Source: Streptomyces sp. MH60 (GTDB taxonomy: Bacteria; Actinomycetota; Actinomycetes; Streptomycetales; Streptomycetaceae). From it: a DNA stretch of 64,000 nucleotides. The notes under the pieces were generated by a model, which was given only the letters and a program-made list of their open reading frames with translations, was not told the origin of the DNA and ran no database searches. This document shows positions 1 to 7,653 of this stretch, in pieces (the first letter of the stretch is position 1; each line of letters begins with the position of its first letter). The stretch covers positions 1 through 64,000 of the forward strand of contig NZ_MULI01000010.1 in NCBI RefSeq assembly GCF_002939385.1, in the 5' to 3' direction. The translations under genes and the position numbers were made by a program.

Positions 1-1262
1 TCGCCGCCGTCGCCGCGCCCCCGCCGGAGTCCGCCCTCGCCGCGTCCTGGTCCCGCCCGCGCCCCGGCGTCAACGGCGCCGACCCCGCCGTACCGGCCCC
101 GTCGTCCCCCGCGCCCCCGGAGGCCTCGCCGGCCGGGTGGCGCCCCTGGCGGTTCCGGATGTCCAACGACGTCTGGGGCACGCCGCGGGTCGCCGAGGAC
201 CTGGTCTACGTCACCTCCTTCGAGGTGCACGCCCTGGACGTGGGCACCGGACGGCGCCGCTTCAAGACCCGGGACGTCGCCTGGTCGATGGCGGTCGCGG
301 ACGGCCGCATCCACGCCTCCGACGGACCCACCCTCTTCGCCCTGGACGCCCGCGAGGGCGCCGACCTCTGGCGCGTCCAGACGGACGCCTGGGTGTACTC
401 GCTCCAGGCCGACCGCGGCACCGTCCTCACGGCCACCCGCGGCGGCGGCGTCCAGGCCTGGGAGGCGTCGGCCGGGCAGAAGCTGTGGGAAGTCACCGGT
501 GCCCAGAGCGACTTCGAGTCCTCCGAGGCGGGCGCCGCGCTGCACGACGGCACGGCCTACGTCTGGCAGGACGCCCGCCTGCGCGCCCTGGACGCCCGGA
601 CCGGCGAGGAGCGATGGTCGTACCCGATCGGCGACGCGGCCTCCTGCGGCGGCGTCCCGGTCCGCCTCGGCCACGCCGCCGACGGCTATGTGTACGTCGC
701 GGCCGGCACCCGGGTCCTCGCCCTGGAGGTCGCCTCCGGCCACGTCCGCTGGCACTTCGAGGCCCCGGCGGTCTTCCTGGCCCCGCCCACCTTCGTGCCG
801 GGCCCGGCCGTGACCGGCGGCGGCGTCTACCTGGCCGACTACCTCGGCACCGTCTACGCCCTCGACGCCACCGACGGCCGCGACCGCTGGCGCATCGCGA
901 CCGAGGCCCGCTCCTCGACCGACCCGGTCCTGGTCGCCGCCGGACACGTCCACGTGGGCAGCGGCAAGGGCCTCTACACGCTGGACGCGGTCACCGGCAC
1001 CCCCAAGTGGCGCTTCCAGGCGGGCGGCGACATCGTGGGCGCGCCCGCGGTCGCCGAGGGCCGCATCCACTTCGGCTCGACGGACCACCTGCTCTACACG
1101 CTGAAGGCCGACGACGGCCGGCTGCGCTGGAAGCTCGCCACCGGCGGCGAGATCACCGGCTCCCCGGTCGTCCGCGACGGCATCGTGTACGCGTGCAGCA
1201 AGGACCGCTGCGTGTACGCCCTGGACGCGGAGAAGGGCACGGGGACGGCTCGCACGACCTGA
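1..1262 (+). CDS. afsK: AfsK-type serine/threonine kinase, C-terminal PQQ-like beta-propeller (5' end outside window)
   Basis: The frame is open through the left edge, so only a Pro/Ala-rich linker (first ~50 codons) and the C-terminal sensor region are visible; the kinase domain is not in the window. From about base 159 the protein is a series of PQQ-like blades with the pattern aromatic-x-LDaxxGxxxW (HALDVGTGRRRFK, YALDATDGRDRWRI, YTLKADDGRLRWKL, YALDAEKG). In AfsK this beta-propeller follows a juxtamembrane linker, and the kinase phosphorylates AfsR to switch on afsS and secondary metabolism. The assignment rests on this architecture plus the afsS and afsR genes just downstream; the blades alone would fit any PQQ-repeat kinase. 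Confidence 0.85.
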   Translation, partial: AAVAAPPPESALAASWSRPRPGVNGADPAVPAPSSPAPPEASPAGWRPWRFRMSNDVWGTPRVAEDLVYVTSFEVHALDVGTGRRRFKTRDVAWSMAVADGRIHASDGPTLFALDAREGADLWRVQTDAWVYSLQADRGTVLTATRGGGVQAWEASAGQKLWEVTGAQSDFESSEAGAALHDGTAYVWQDARLRALDARTGEERWSYPIGDAASCGGVPVRLGHAADGYVYVAAGTRVLALEVASGHVRWHFEAPAVFLAPPTFVPGPAVTGGGVYLADYLGTVYALDATDGRDRWRIATEARSSTDPVLVAAGHVHVGSGKGLYTLDAVTGTPKWRFQAGGDIVGAPAVAEGRIHFGSTDHLLYTLKADDGRLRWKLATGGEITGSPVVRDGIVYACSKDRCVYALDAEKGTGTARTT

Positions 1263-1342
1263 GTGTGCCGCGCCCGTACGGCGTGGGGGGCCGTGCCCGG
1301 CCGGTGACGTGTCCGTGACATCCGCGCACTAGCGTGATCTTC

Positions 1343-1894
1343 ATGACGACACGGGGGCGAGCACTCAGGTTCACGGCGATCTCGGCACTGGTGGTCCTCA
1401 GCCTGACCGGCTTCTCGACCGGCCGCCACGGCCACGGTCACGGCGGCGACGGGGGCGGCGGCTGCAGCAGCTCCGGCCAGGACCACGACAGCTCGTCGTC
1501 CACGTCGGGCGGCGGAGACGCCTACAAGGACGACGACGACACCTACGGCACCGGCGGCAGCGGCTACCACGACGACGACACCTACGGCGACGACACGGGC
1601 AGCGGCGGCACCGGCGGCGGCGCCGAGGCCCAGGCCGCCGTCCTGAACCTGGTCACCTGCGTCAGGGAGGACCAGCCGTGGTCCACCGTCGAGGTCACCA
1701 ACCCGAACGCCACCGGGTACACGTTCGCCGTCACGGTCCTCTTCAAGGACGCGGACGGGACGACGATCGGCGAAGGCACCGAGGAGGTCACCGTCCCCGC
1801 GGACGGGGAGACCGCCGTCCGCGTCCCCTTCGACGGCTCCGGCATCCCGGACCACTGCGAACTGGACACGACGGCGCCCGCACCGGTGTCCTGA
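1343..1894 (+). CDS. Secreted hypothetical protein, Gly/Ser/His/Asp-rich linker plus small beta domain
   Basis: About 183 aa. I chose ATG 1343 (MTTRGRALRF) because it gives a normal signal peptide: Arg-containing n-region, then a hydrophobic core (AISALVVLSLTGF). An in-frame GTG at 1334 would add three residues. There is no lipobox Cys after the core. Residues ~25-90 are low complexity (HGHGHGGDGGGG, repeated DDDDTYG). The C-terminal ~90 residues form a compact domain with two Cys (LVTCVREDQPWSTVEVTNPN ... DHCELDTT) and alternating beta-type residues, reminiscent of FxLYD-like extracellular domains. Its position between afsK and afsS matches an uncharacterised S. coelicolor gene. Function unknown. 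Confidence 0.75.
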   Translation: MTTRGRALRFTAISALVVLSLTGFSTGRHGHGHGGDGGGGCSSSGQDHDSSSSTSGGGDAYKDDDDTYGTGGSGYHDDDTYGDDTGSGGTGGGAEAQAAVLNLVTCVREDQPWSTVEVTNPNATGYTFAVTVLFKDADGTTIGEGTEEVTVPADGETAVRVPFDGSGIPDHCELDTTAPAPVS

Positions 1895-1969
1895 CCCCCC
1901 TGCGCGCACACGTCGGCCGCGGCGGCTCCCCTCCGCGCCGCCGCGGCCGATCCCCGTGTGGAGGAAGGT

Positions 1970-2161
1970 CTACTTGCCGTCGCCGTCCAGGTCCAGGGCG
2001 GGCGGGGCCGGCATGTTGTTGTCCATCGTCGTGATGGTGTCCTTGGCCGGCGGCGCGGGCATGTTGTTGTCCATCGTGGTGATGGTCTCGTCCTTGACCG
2101 GCGGGGTCGGCATGTTGTTGTCCTGCGGAGTGGCCACCACTTCCGCCTTCTTGTCGCTCAT
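1970..2161 (-). CDS. afsS: AfsS, small activator of antibiotic production
   Basis: 63 aa, the length known for AfsS (AfsR2), starting MSDKKAEVVATPQ. It carries the hallmark three repeats of T-x-x-D-N-N-M-P-x-P (TPQDNNMPTP, TTMDNNMPAP, TTMDNNMPAP), followed by LDLDGDGK. In S. coelicolor AfsS acts downstream of the AfsK-AfsR phosphorelay and raises pathway-specific activator expression; its biochemical mode is unresolved. A good ribosome site (GAGGAG, ~6 nt before ATG) is present. The gene lies directly downstream of afsR on the same strand, separated by ~200 bases holding an inverted repeat and the presumed AfsR-controlled promoter. Confidence 0.95.
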   Translation of the reverse strand: MSDKKAEVVATPQDNNMPTPPVKDETITTMDNNMPAPPAKDTITTMDNNMPAPPALDLDGDGK

Positions 2162-2191
2162 GCGTGCTCCTCTGCGATGGTGAACGAGTGT

Positions 2192-2239
2192 CGAACGCCC
2201 GTCCGGTGACTCCCCCGTGGCTCACCGGACGGGCGTTCG
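2192..2239 (-). terminator. 18-bp perfect hairpin in the afsR-afsS interval
   Basis: Perfect inverted repeat, arms 2192-2209 (CGAACGCCCGTCCGGTGA) and 2222-2239, with a 12-nt loop. It ends about 30 nt upstream of the afsS start. There is no U-tract, as is usual in Streptomyces terminators. If the afsS promoter lies near 2300-2345, the hairpin falls inside the afsS leader and could attenuate as well as terminate afsR read-through. Confidence 0.7.
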
Positions 2240-2299
2240 GAGCCGCACACTAACCCGTCGGCTCGCTGGTCACCCGTCTGCCCCCCGTTGCGACGGCGT

Positions 2300-2344
2300 G
2301 ACAGGAACGAGTGTGCCGAAGGCCGATAAACGAACGCTGAACGC
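2300..2344 (-). promoter_or_regulatory. Presumed AfsR-dependent afsS promoter
   Basis: On the minus strand 2344-2331 reads GCGTTCAGCGTTCG, a direct repeat of GCGTTC with 7-nt periodicity, followed by TTTATC and a possible -10 CACACT about 20 nt on. In S. coelicolor AfsR (and PhoP) binds a direct repeat around the -35 region of afsS. The exact -10 and start site cannot be fixed from sequence alone. Confidence 0.55.
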
Positions 2345-2359
2345 CTCCCGCCGTCCGCG

Positions 2360-5332
2360 TCAGGCCGCCGTCGCCGGCTTCAACAGGGCGCGTACGGCGG
2401 CGGCTTCGGGAGCGTCGTTCGCCTCGTAGAGGTTGAGCGCCTCACGCCAGCAGGCCCTTCCCCGGTCGACCTGTCCGAGTTCGCCCAGGGCCTGCCCCAG
2501 CAGCTTCAGCACGTTGCCGCGCATGCGGTCGCCGCCGATGCATCCCAGGGCCAGGGCCTGTTCGGCGTGCTGCGCGGCCGGCCCGGGGCGCCGCGCCGCC
2601 AGATGGGTCTCGGCGATCCTGAAGTGGGTGGTCCCCGCCCACAGCCGCTGCCGGTGGTCGACGAAGATCGTCAGGGCCCGGGAGAACTGCGCCAGGCCGT
2701 CCCGGTGCCGTCCGGCCGACGTCAGGGCCACGCCCAGGGCGTAGTGCCCGTTGGCCAGGCGCATGGTGCTGCCGACCCGGACGTGTACGGCGAGGCCGTT
2801 CTCCGCGAACTCGACCGCCTTGGCGGTGTTCCCCATCCCCATGTAGGCACGCGAGAGATTGCACAGGGCGGTCGCCTCGCACAGGCCGTTCCCGGCCGCC
2901 CGGAACCCCTCGATGGCCTGGTCGAAGAAGACCTTGCCGTCGGAGTACCGGTGCTGGTGGAGGGCGATGAGACCGCAGTCCTGCGCGGCCCAGCTCGCGG
3001 CCGTGGGGTCCGCGGCGGCACTCGCGCGCTCCATGGCGAGGCCCGCCTCCTCGGCGGCCTGCTGGATGCGTCCCGACACCAGCAGGAACCCGGTGAGGGC
3101 GATCCGCGCCCTCCCCTCCGCCCGGGTGTCGCCCACGGCCTGCGTGGCATCACACATGGCCAGGGCCGTCGCCTCGTACTGGCGGGAGTTGGCGCCCGAC
3201 TCCGCCAGATCCCGCGAGGCCCAGAGCAGGTCGACGGCCCGGCGCAGTCGCGCGGTGCCGGCCGCCTGGCGGACACACGCCAGCAGGGACGACGACTCCG
3301 TGTACAGCCAGTCCAGCGCCGCGGGCCCGTCGGTGAAGCGGAGGCCGGGATACCGCGTCGCCTCCAAGTGGTCCACCAAACGGTCCCCGGGACGCTCGAT
3401 CGCGTAGACCCCCGCCGCCGTCGCCAGGTAGAAATCCAGCAGCCGGGACAGCGCCGCCGCCCGCTCGCTCGGCGGGTTCTCGTCCCGTTCCGCGCACGCA
3501 CGCGCGTAGAGGCGGACCAGGTCGTGGAAGCGGTAGCGGCCCGGGGCCGCCGATTCGAGCAGCGAGGTGTCCACCAGGGACTCCAGGAGGTCCTCCGTGT
3601 CCGCCACCGGGAGGTCCAGGACGGCCGCCGCCGCGGCCAGGGAGATGTCCGGGCCGTCGGCCAGGCCCAGCAGGCGGAACGCGCGGGCCTGGGCCGGTTC
3701 CAGCTGGCCGTAGCCCAGTTCGAAGGTGGCCTCGACCGCCTGGTCGCCCGCCTGCAGCTCGTCCAGCCGGCGGCGTTCGTCCGCCAGCTTCGCGGCCAGC
3801 ACCGAGACGGTCCACGTGCGGCGGGCGGCCAGCCGGGAGGCGGCGATGCGGATCGCCAACGGCAGGAAGCCGCACGCGCCGACCACGTCCAGCGCCGCCT
3901 CCCGTTCCGAGGCGACCCGCTCCTCGCCCACGATCTTCGTGAAGAGGGCCAGCGCCTCCTCGGGCGACATCACGTCCAGGTCGACCAGGTGCGCCCCGGC
4001 GAGGTCCACCATCCGCACCCGTGCCGTCACCAGCGCGGCGCAGCCGTCCGTGCCGGGCAGCAGCGGCCGTACCTGGGCGGCGTCGCGGGCGTTGTCCAGC
4101 AGGACGAGGACGCGGCGGCCGTCCAGGACGGAGCGGTAGAGGGCGGCGCGCTCCGCCAGGGAGTCGGGGATGGCCGAGTCGGCCGTGCCCAGGGCCCGCA
4201 GGAAGGAGCCGAGCACCGCCTCCGGCTCCGCGGGCCGCGCGCCCGCGCCCTGGAGGTCGACGTACAGCTGACCGTCCGGGAAGGCGGCCCGTGCCTGGTG
4301 GGCGACGTGTACCGCGAGGGTCGTCTTGCCGACGCCGCCGATGCCGGCCAGCGCCGAGACCGCCATCACGCGGCCCCTCGTCGGCCCCCCGGACGCCGCG
4401 GACAGTACGCCGCTCAGCTCACGGACGAAGGCCGCGCGGCCGGTGAAGTCGGACACCGTCGCCGGGAGTTGCGCCGGGCGGACCGTCGCCGTCGCCGTCT
4501 CCGCGGCCGGGGCCGAGGGCTCGGCCAGGCCCGGGTCGGCCCGCAGGACGCGCTGCTGGAGTTCCTGGAGGCCGGGGCGCGGGTCGACGCCCAGCTCCTC
4601 GGAGAGCAGGCGGCGGGTGTCCGCGTAGACGGCGAGGGCCTCCGCCTGGCGGCCGCTGCGGTACAGGGCCAGCATCAGCAGCTCGCGCAGGCGTTCGCGC
4701 AGCGGGTGGGCCGCCGTGAGCGCCGTCAGTTCCGAGACCGCCTCGGCGTGGCAGCCCTGTTCGAGGTCCATGTCGAGGCGGGCCTCCAGGAGTTGGAGCC
4801 GCCATTCGTCGAGCCGCACGCGCTGCGTCTGGGCGTAGGGCCCCGGCACCCCGGCCAGTACCTCGCCGTCCCACAGGGCCAGCGCGCGGCGCAGCAGGTC
4901 ACGGGCGTGGCAGAGGTCCCCGGCGGTCCTGGCCTTCTCGGCCCGGGCGGCCAGCTCCTGGGCCGCGGCCAGGTCCAGCGCCCCCTCGGCCAGGCCCCGT
5001 ACGGCGTACCCGCCCGACTCGCTGACCAGCACGCCGGGGTCGAGGACCTTGCGCAGCCGGGACGCGTAGGTGCGCACCGCCGCCAGCGCCTGCGACGGCG
5101 GTTCCTCGCCCCACAGGGCGTCGATCAGCTCGGCCGCCGTGGCCGTACGACCCTCGCGCAGCAGCAGGGCGGCCAGCAGCGCGCGCTGCTGGGGGGAGCC
5201 GGTGGCCAGCGTCTCCTCGCCCCGCCAGGCGCGCACCGGCCCGAGCACACCGAAGCGCAGCGCGCCCGATTCCTCCCCTTCCGCCGGGAATCCGGGACGC
5301 CGCTGCTCCGGAACCCGCGGTCCACCGTCCAT
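2360..5332 (-). CDS. afsR: AfsR, global SARP-family transcriptional activator
   Basis: 990 aa versus 993 in S. coelicolor, starting MDGGPRVPEQRRPGF. Domain order: winged-helix OmpR-type DNA-binding domain (residues ~25-105, LRFGVLGPVRAWRG ... QQRALLAALLL), bacterial transcriptional activation domain (~115-265), NB-ARC-type ATPase with Walker A GIGGVGKTT near residue 330 and Walker B VLVLLDNA near 410, then C-terminal TPR repeats (~620-990). AfsR is phosphorylated on Ser/Thr by AfsK, binds the afsS promoter, hydrolyses ATP and integrates signals controlling antibiotic synthesis. Its neighbours afsK and afsS complete the cascade. Antisense ORFs over this gene are GC-bias shadows. Confidence 0.97.
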   Translation of the reverse strand: MDGGPRVPEQRRPGFPAEGEESGALRFGVLGPVRAWRGEETLATGSPQQRALLAALLLREGRTATAAELIDALWGEEPPSQALAAVRTYASRLRKVLDPGVLVSESGGYAVRGLAEGALDLAAAQELAARAEKARTAGDLCHARDLLRRALALWDGEVLAGVPGPYAQTQRVRLDEWRLQLLEARLDMDLEQGCHAEAVSELTALTAAHPLRERLRELLMLALYRSGRQAEALAVYADTRRLLSEELGVDPRPGLQELQQRVLRADPGLAEPSAPAAETATATVRPAQLPATVSDFTGRAAFVRELSGVLSAASGGPTRGRVMAVSALAGIGGVGKTTLAVHVAHQARAAFPDGQLYVDLQGAGARPAEPEAVLGSFLRALGTADSAIPDSLAERAALYRSVLDGRRVLVLLDNARDAAQVRPLLPGTDGCAALVTARVRMVDLAGAHLVDLDVMSPEEALALFTKIVGEERVASEREAALDVVGACGFLPLAIRIAASRLAARRTWTVSVLAAKLADERRRLDELQAGDQAVEATFELGYGQLEPAQARAFRLLGLADGPDISLAAAAAVLDLPVADTEDLLESLVDTSLLESAAPGRYRFHDLVRLYARACAERDENPPSERAAALSRLLDFYLATAAGVYAIERPGDRLVDHLEATRYPGLRFTDGPAALDWLYTESSSLLACVRQAAGTARLRRAVDLLWASRDLAESGANSRQYEATALAMCDATQAVGDTRAEGRARIALTGFLLVSGRIQQAAEEAGLAMERASAAADPTAASWAAQDCGLIALHQHRYSDGKVFFDQAIEGFRAAGNGLCEATALCNLSRAYMGMGNTAKAVEFAENGLAVHVRVGSTMRLANGHYALGVALTSAGRHRDGLAQFSRALTIFVDHRQRLWAGTTHFRIAETHLAARRPGPAAQHAEQALALGCIGGDRMRGNVLKLLGQALGELGQVDRGRACWREALNLYEANDAPEAAAVRALLKPATAA

Positions 5333-5422
5333 GCCGTCCCCCTAGACATCCTGAGCAACCACGTCAGTTTGCCTTGTTCATGCCGACCACGTCAGCCGTG
5401 GGAGACGCCGATCACAGGTTCT

Positions 5423-5845
5423 TCATGAGCTTGCCCATCCCTGCCCCTCCAGCTCCACCCGTACCGTCAGGTGCCCCGTCCCGACGCCCATCGCCCGTAC
5501 CGCCATGCTGTTGAAGCGGGGGAGGCGGCGCAGGCGGGCCAGCGGGTCGTCGTCGGGGAGGAGGTGGGCCGTGCCCGGGTACCAGCGGCCCCGGATGCGC
5601 ACCCGTACGCGCGGGTCGGCCCGGATGTTGCGGATGTACTGCGAGCGCTCGCCGAACTCCGAGACCAGCCAGAACGAGTCGCCCTCCCGGCGGCCGCCGA
5701 CCGGTGTGCGGCGGGGGAGACCGGAGACGCGGCCGGTGGTCTCCAGGAGGGTCTGGCCGGGCAGCCGGCGCACGACGGCGTTCAGCCGGCGCTGGAAGGC
5801 CGTGACGGTCCGGTACTTCCGCTCGGGGTTCGGCGGTTTCGGCAT
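5423..5845 (-). CDS. Deazaflavin (F420)-dependent nitroreductase-family protein
   Basis: 140 aa, matching the small split-barrel Ddn/nitroreductase family. Family-like segments are LLETTGRVSGLPRRTPV (the T-x-G-R-x-S-G-x-x-R signature near the N-terminus), WLVSEFGERSQYIRNIRADPRVRVRIRGRW, and a C-terminal strand region. Members use reduced F420 to reduce quinones, nitro compounds or other acceptors; the substrate cannot be read here. It lies 2 kb from fbiC, which makes the F420 precursor, so a functional link is plausible although the genes are not co-transcribed. Confidence 0.8.
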   Translation of the reverse strand: MPKPPNPERKYRTVTAFQRRLNAVVRRLPGQTLLETTGRVSGLPRRTPVGGRREGDSFWLVSEFGERSQYIRNIRADPRVRVRIRGRWYPGTAHLLPDDDPLARLRRLPRFNSMAVRAMGVGTGHLTVRVELEGQGWASS

Positions 5846-5914
5846 CGTGGGTCCGCGCTCCGTCTCGCTCGGGGGCTCCGCGGTCGGTCCCGGGAGTCCG
5901 GTGGCCCCTGGAGA

Positions 5915-7453
5915 CTAACTCCCCAGGAAGACCGGGTTGGTGAACGCCGCCAGCGCGCCCGGCACCGGGCCCGCCGCCGCCTCGTGCCGCACCTCCGCCC
6001 GTACGTAGGCCGCGTACGAGGCGGTCGTGCGCCACTCCACCACGCCCGCGCCGGACACCGGCAGCGGACCGCCGGTGAACAGCACGCCCTGGTCCGTGAC
6101 GAGGCGCACCGTGCAGCGCGGGGCGCCCGTCACCTCCAGGCGGACGGTGACCGGGGTGTCGGCGGCCACGCGCAGCCGCTCGCCGATCCCGGCGTGTTCG
6201 CCCCGGCCGCCGGACGCGGTGAAGGACAGGGACACCTTGGAGGACTCGGCCACGTACGACCGGCCCGCCCGGATGCCCTCCTGGATCGCCTCGCGGGTCA
6301 GGTCGTCGGCGAGGACGACGGTCTGCGGGCGGCCGATCACGTCGGGGGAGCGGTGCGAGTCGCTGCTGCCCATCGCCGGGATCCAGTCCCGCCGCCCGTC
6401 GCGCACCGAGGCGACCAGCATGCCGTCCCAGTCGGCCAGCGCCACCTCGTCGTCGGGCGTGTAGGCGCCGTTCCACACCTCGACCGCGTCCGCCTCACCG
6501 AACCCGAACTTCCAGTTGCAGCCGATGCAGGTGGCGTGCGGGTGGGCCGGCACGACCAGGCCCCCGGCGCGGCGGATCTGCCGGGCGAAGCGGCCGAAGC
6601 GGTTGTCGCGGGCCCGGTAGCGCCAGTCGACGAAGGTGCCGGGGTCGGTGCCGAGGGCGACGACGTGGCCGTTGCGGGTCGTCACCTCCTCGCCGAGCAG
6701 GATCAGCAGGTCGTCCCCGGCGAGGCCGGCCCAGTGCGCGTGCGCCGAGTGCGTGTTGTGCTCGGAGGAGTTGATGAAGTCCAGGCCCGCCGCCCGCGCC
6801 AGCTCCGCGATCTCGGCGAGGGTGTAGCGGCCGTCGGAGTACTCGGAGTGCAGGTGGCAGTCGCCCCGGTACCAGGCCCGGCCCCGCCCCTTGGCCCGCT
6901 CGGGCGGGTAGACCGGCCGCGGGGCCTCGCCCTGCTCGCCGTAGGTCAGCGTGATCGTGATCTCGTACGACAGGCCCTGCGGGGCCACCGTGTACGGGCC
7001 GAGCGCGATGTGCCAGGTGCCCGCCCGCACCGGCCCCGGGAGATATCCGGGGGTGGCCTCGTCCGCGCGGACGAAGAACTCCGTGCGCGCCCCGCCCGAC
7101 CAGCCGCGGAAGCCCCGGCCGCCCAGCTCGGTGCCGCGCTCGTCGAAGAGGCCGATGTCGAGCGCGTTGCCCTGGGTGCCGGCCGGGACGGCGGGGCGGT
7201 CGTAGGTGTAGGCGACGTGGATCTCGCGCACGCCCCGGGGGACTTCGACCGGGACGTACACGAAGTCGGGGGAGCCGGGCGGCAGGGTGCCGCGCACGGT
7301 TGTGGTCCGCTGTTCCCGGGGGGCCGCCGCGGCGAAGCTCACGCTTCCCAAGGTAAGCGCGGCGGCGGCGCCCGTCACGAACACCGCGCGTCTGTCGATC
7401 CCGGCGCGGTCGTGCCCGTGGTCGTGGCCGTGCCCGTTGTCGTCCTCGCACAT
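5915..7453 (-). CDS. CehA/McbA-type PHP-domain metallohydrolase, Tat-exported
   Basis: About 512 aa. I chose ATG 7453 (MCEDDNGHGHDHGHDRAG): it follows a GGGAG ribosome site and directly precedes a twin-arginine signal (IDRRAVFVTGAAAALTLG). The His/Asp/Gly-rich start may bind metal. A beta-sandwich region (~50-185) precedes the PHP catalytic part: CHLHSEYSDG (~198), SSEHNTHSAH, PAHPHA and GSSDSHR, which supply the His/Asp/Glu ligands of the trinuclear metal site. The family includes carbaryl hydrolase-like esterases and phosphoesterases; the substrate here is unknown. Longer starts up to 7633 run through the intergenic repeat and are unlikely. Confidence 0.82.
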   Translation of the reverse strand: MCEDDNGHGHDHGHDRAGIDRRAVFVTGAAAALTLGSVSFAAAAPREQRTTTVRGTLPPGSPDFVYVPVEVPRGVREIHVAYTYDRPAVPAGTQGNALDIGLFDERGTELGGRGFRGWSGGARTEFFVRADEATPGYLPGPVRAGTWHIALGPYTVAPQGLSYEITITLTYGEQGEAPRPVYPPERAKGRGRAWYRGDCHLHSEYSDGRYTLAEIAELARAAGLDFINSSEHNTHSAHAHWAGLAGDDLLILLGEEVTTRNGHVVALGTDPGTFVDWRYRARDNRFGRFARQIRRAGGLVVPAHPHATCIGCNWKFGFGEADAVEVWNGAYTPDDEVALADWDGMLVASVRDGRRDWIPAMGSSDSHRSPDVIGRPQTVVLADDLTREAIQEGIRAGRSYVAESSKVSLSFTASGGRGEHAGIGERLRVAADTPVTVRLEVTGAPRCTVRLVTDQGVLFTGGPLPVSGAGVVEWRTTASYAAYVRAEVRHEAAAGPVPGALAAFTNPVFLGS

Positions 7454-7472
7454 GCTGCTGCTCCCAGTGTCG

Positions 7473-7507
7473 TCGGTGACATGACATCGGTGACATGACA
7501 TCGGTGG
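7473..7507. repeat. 2.5 copies of a 14-nt direct repeat upstream of the PHP hydrolase gene
   Basis: The unit TCGGTGACATGACA occurs at 7473-7486 and 7487-7500 and starts again at 7501. It lies 20-54 nt upstream of the hydrolase start, in its leader or promoter, and could be a repeated regulator site. No known box was recognised. Confidence 0.6.
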
Positions 7508-7653
7508 TGCAGGGGGTGGTGCGTGCAACCCTCGTATTGAGCCGTGAACTCCCGGGCAAGGAAAGGGGTTCGACGCATAGCGGGCCGGGAACCGTGCGGT
7601 GGGCGGCCGGGACGGGACGCCCGGCTTGATCACGGCGCTCGTATGCTCGAAGG

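Noticed and set aside
2567..5428. Long antisense open frame over afsR (953 codons)
   Set aside because: It mirrors the GC3 bias of afsR on the other strand, has no ribosome site and encodes Gly/Arg/Gln-rich sequence without recognisable domains.
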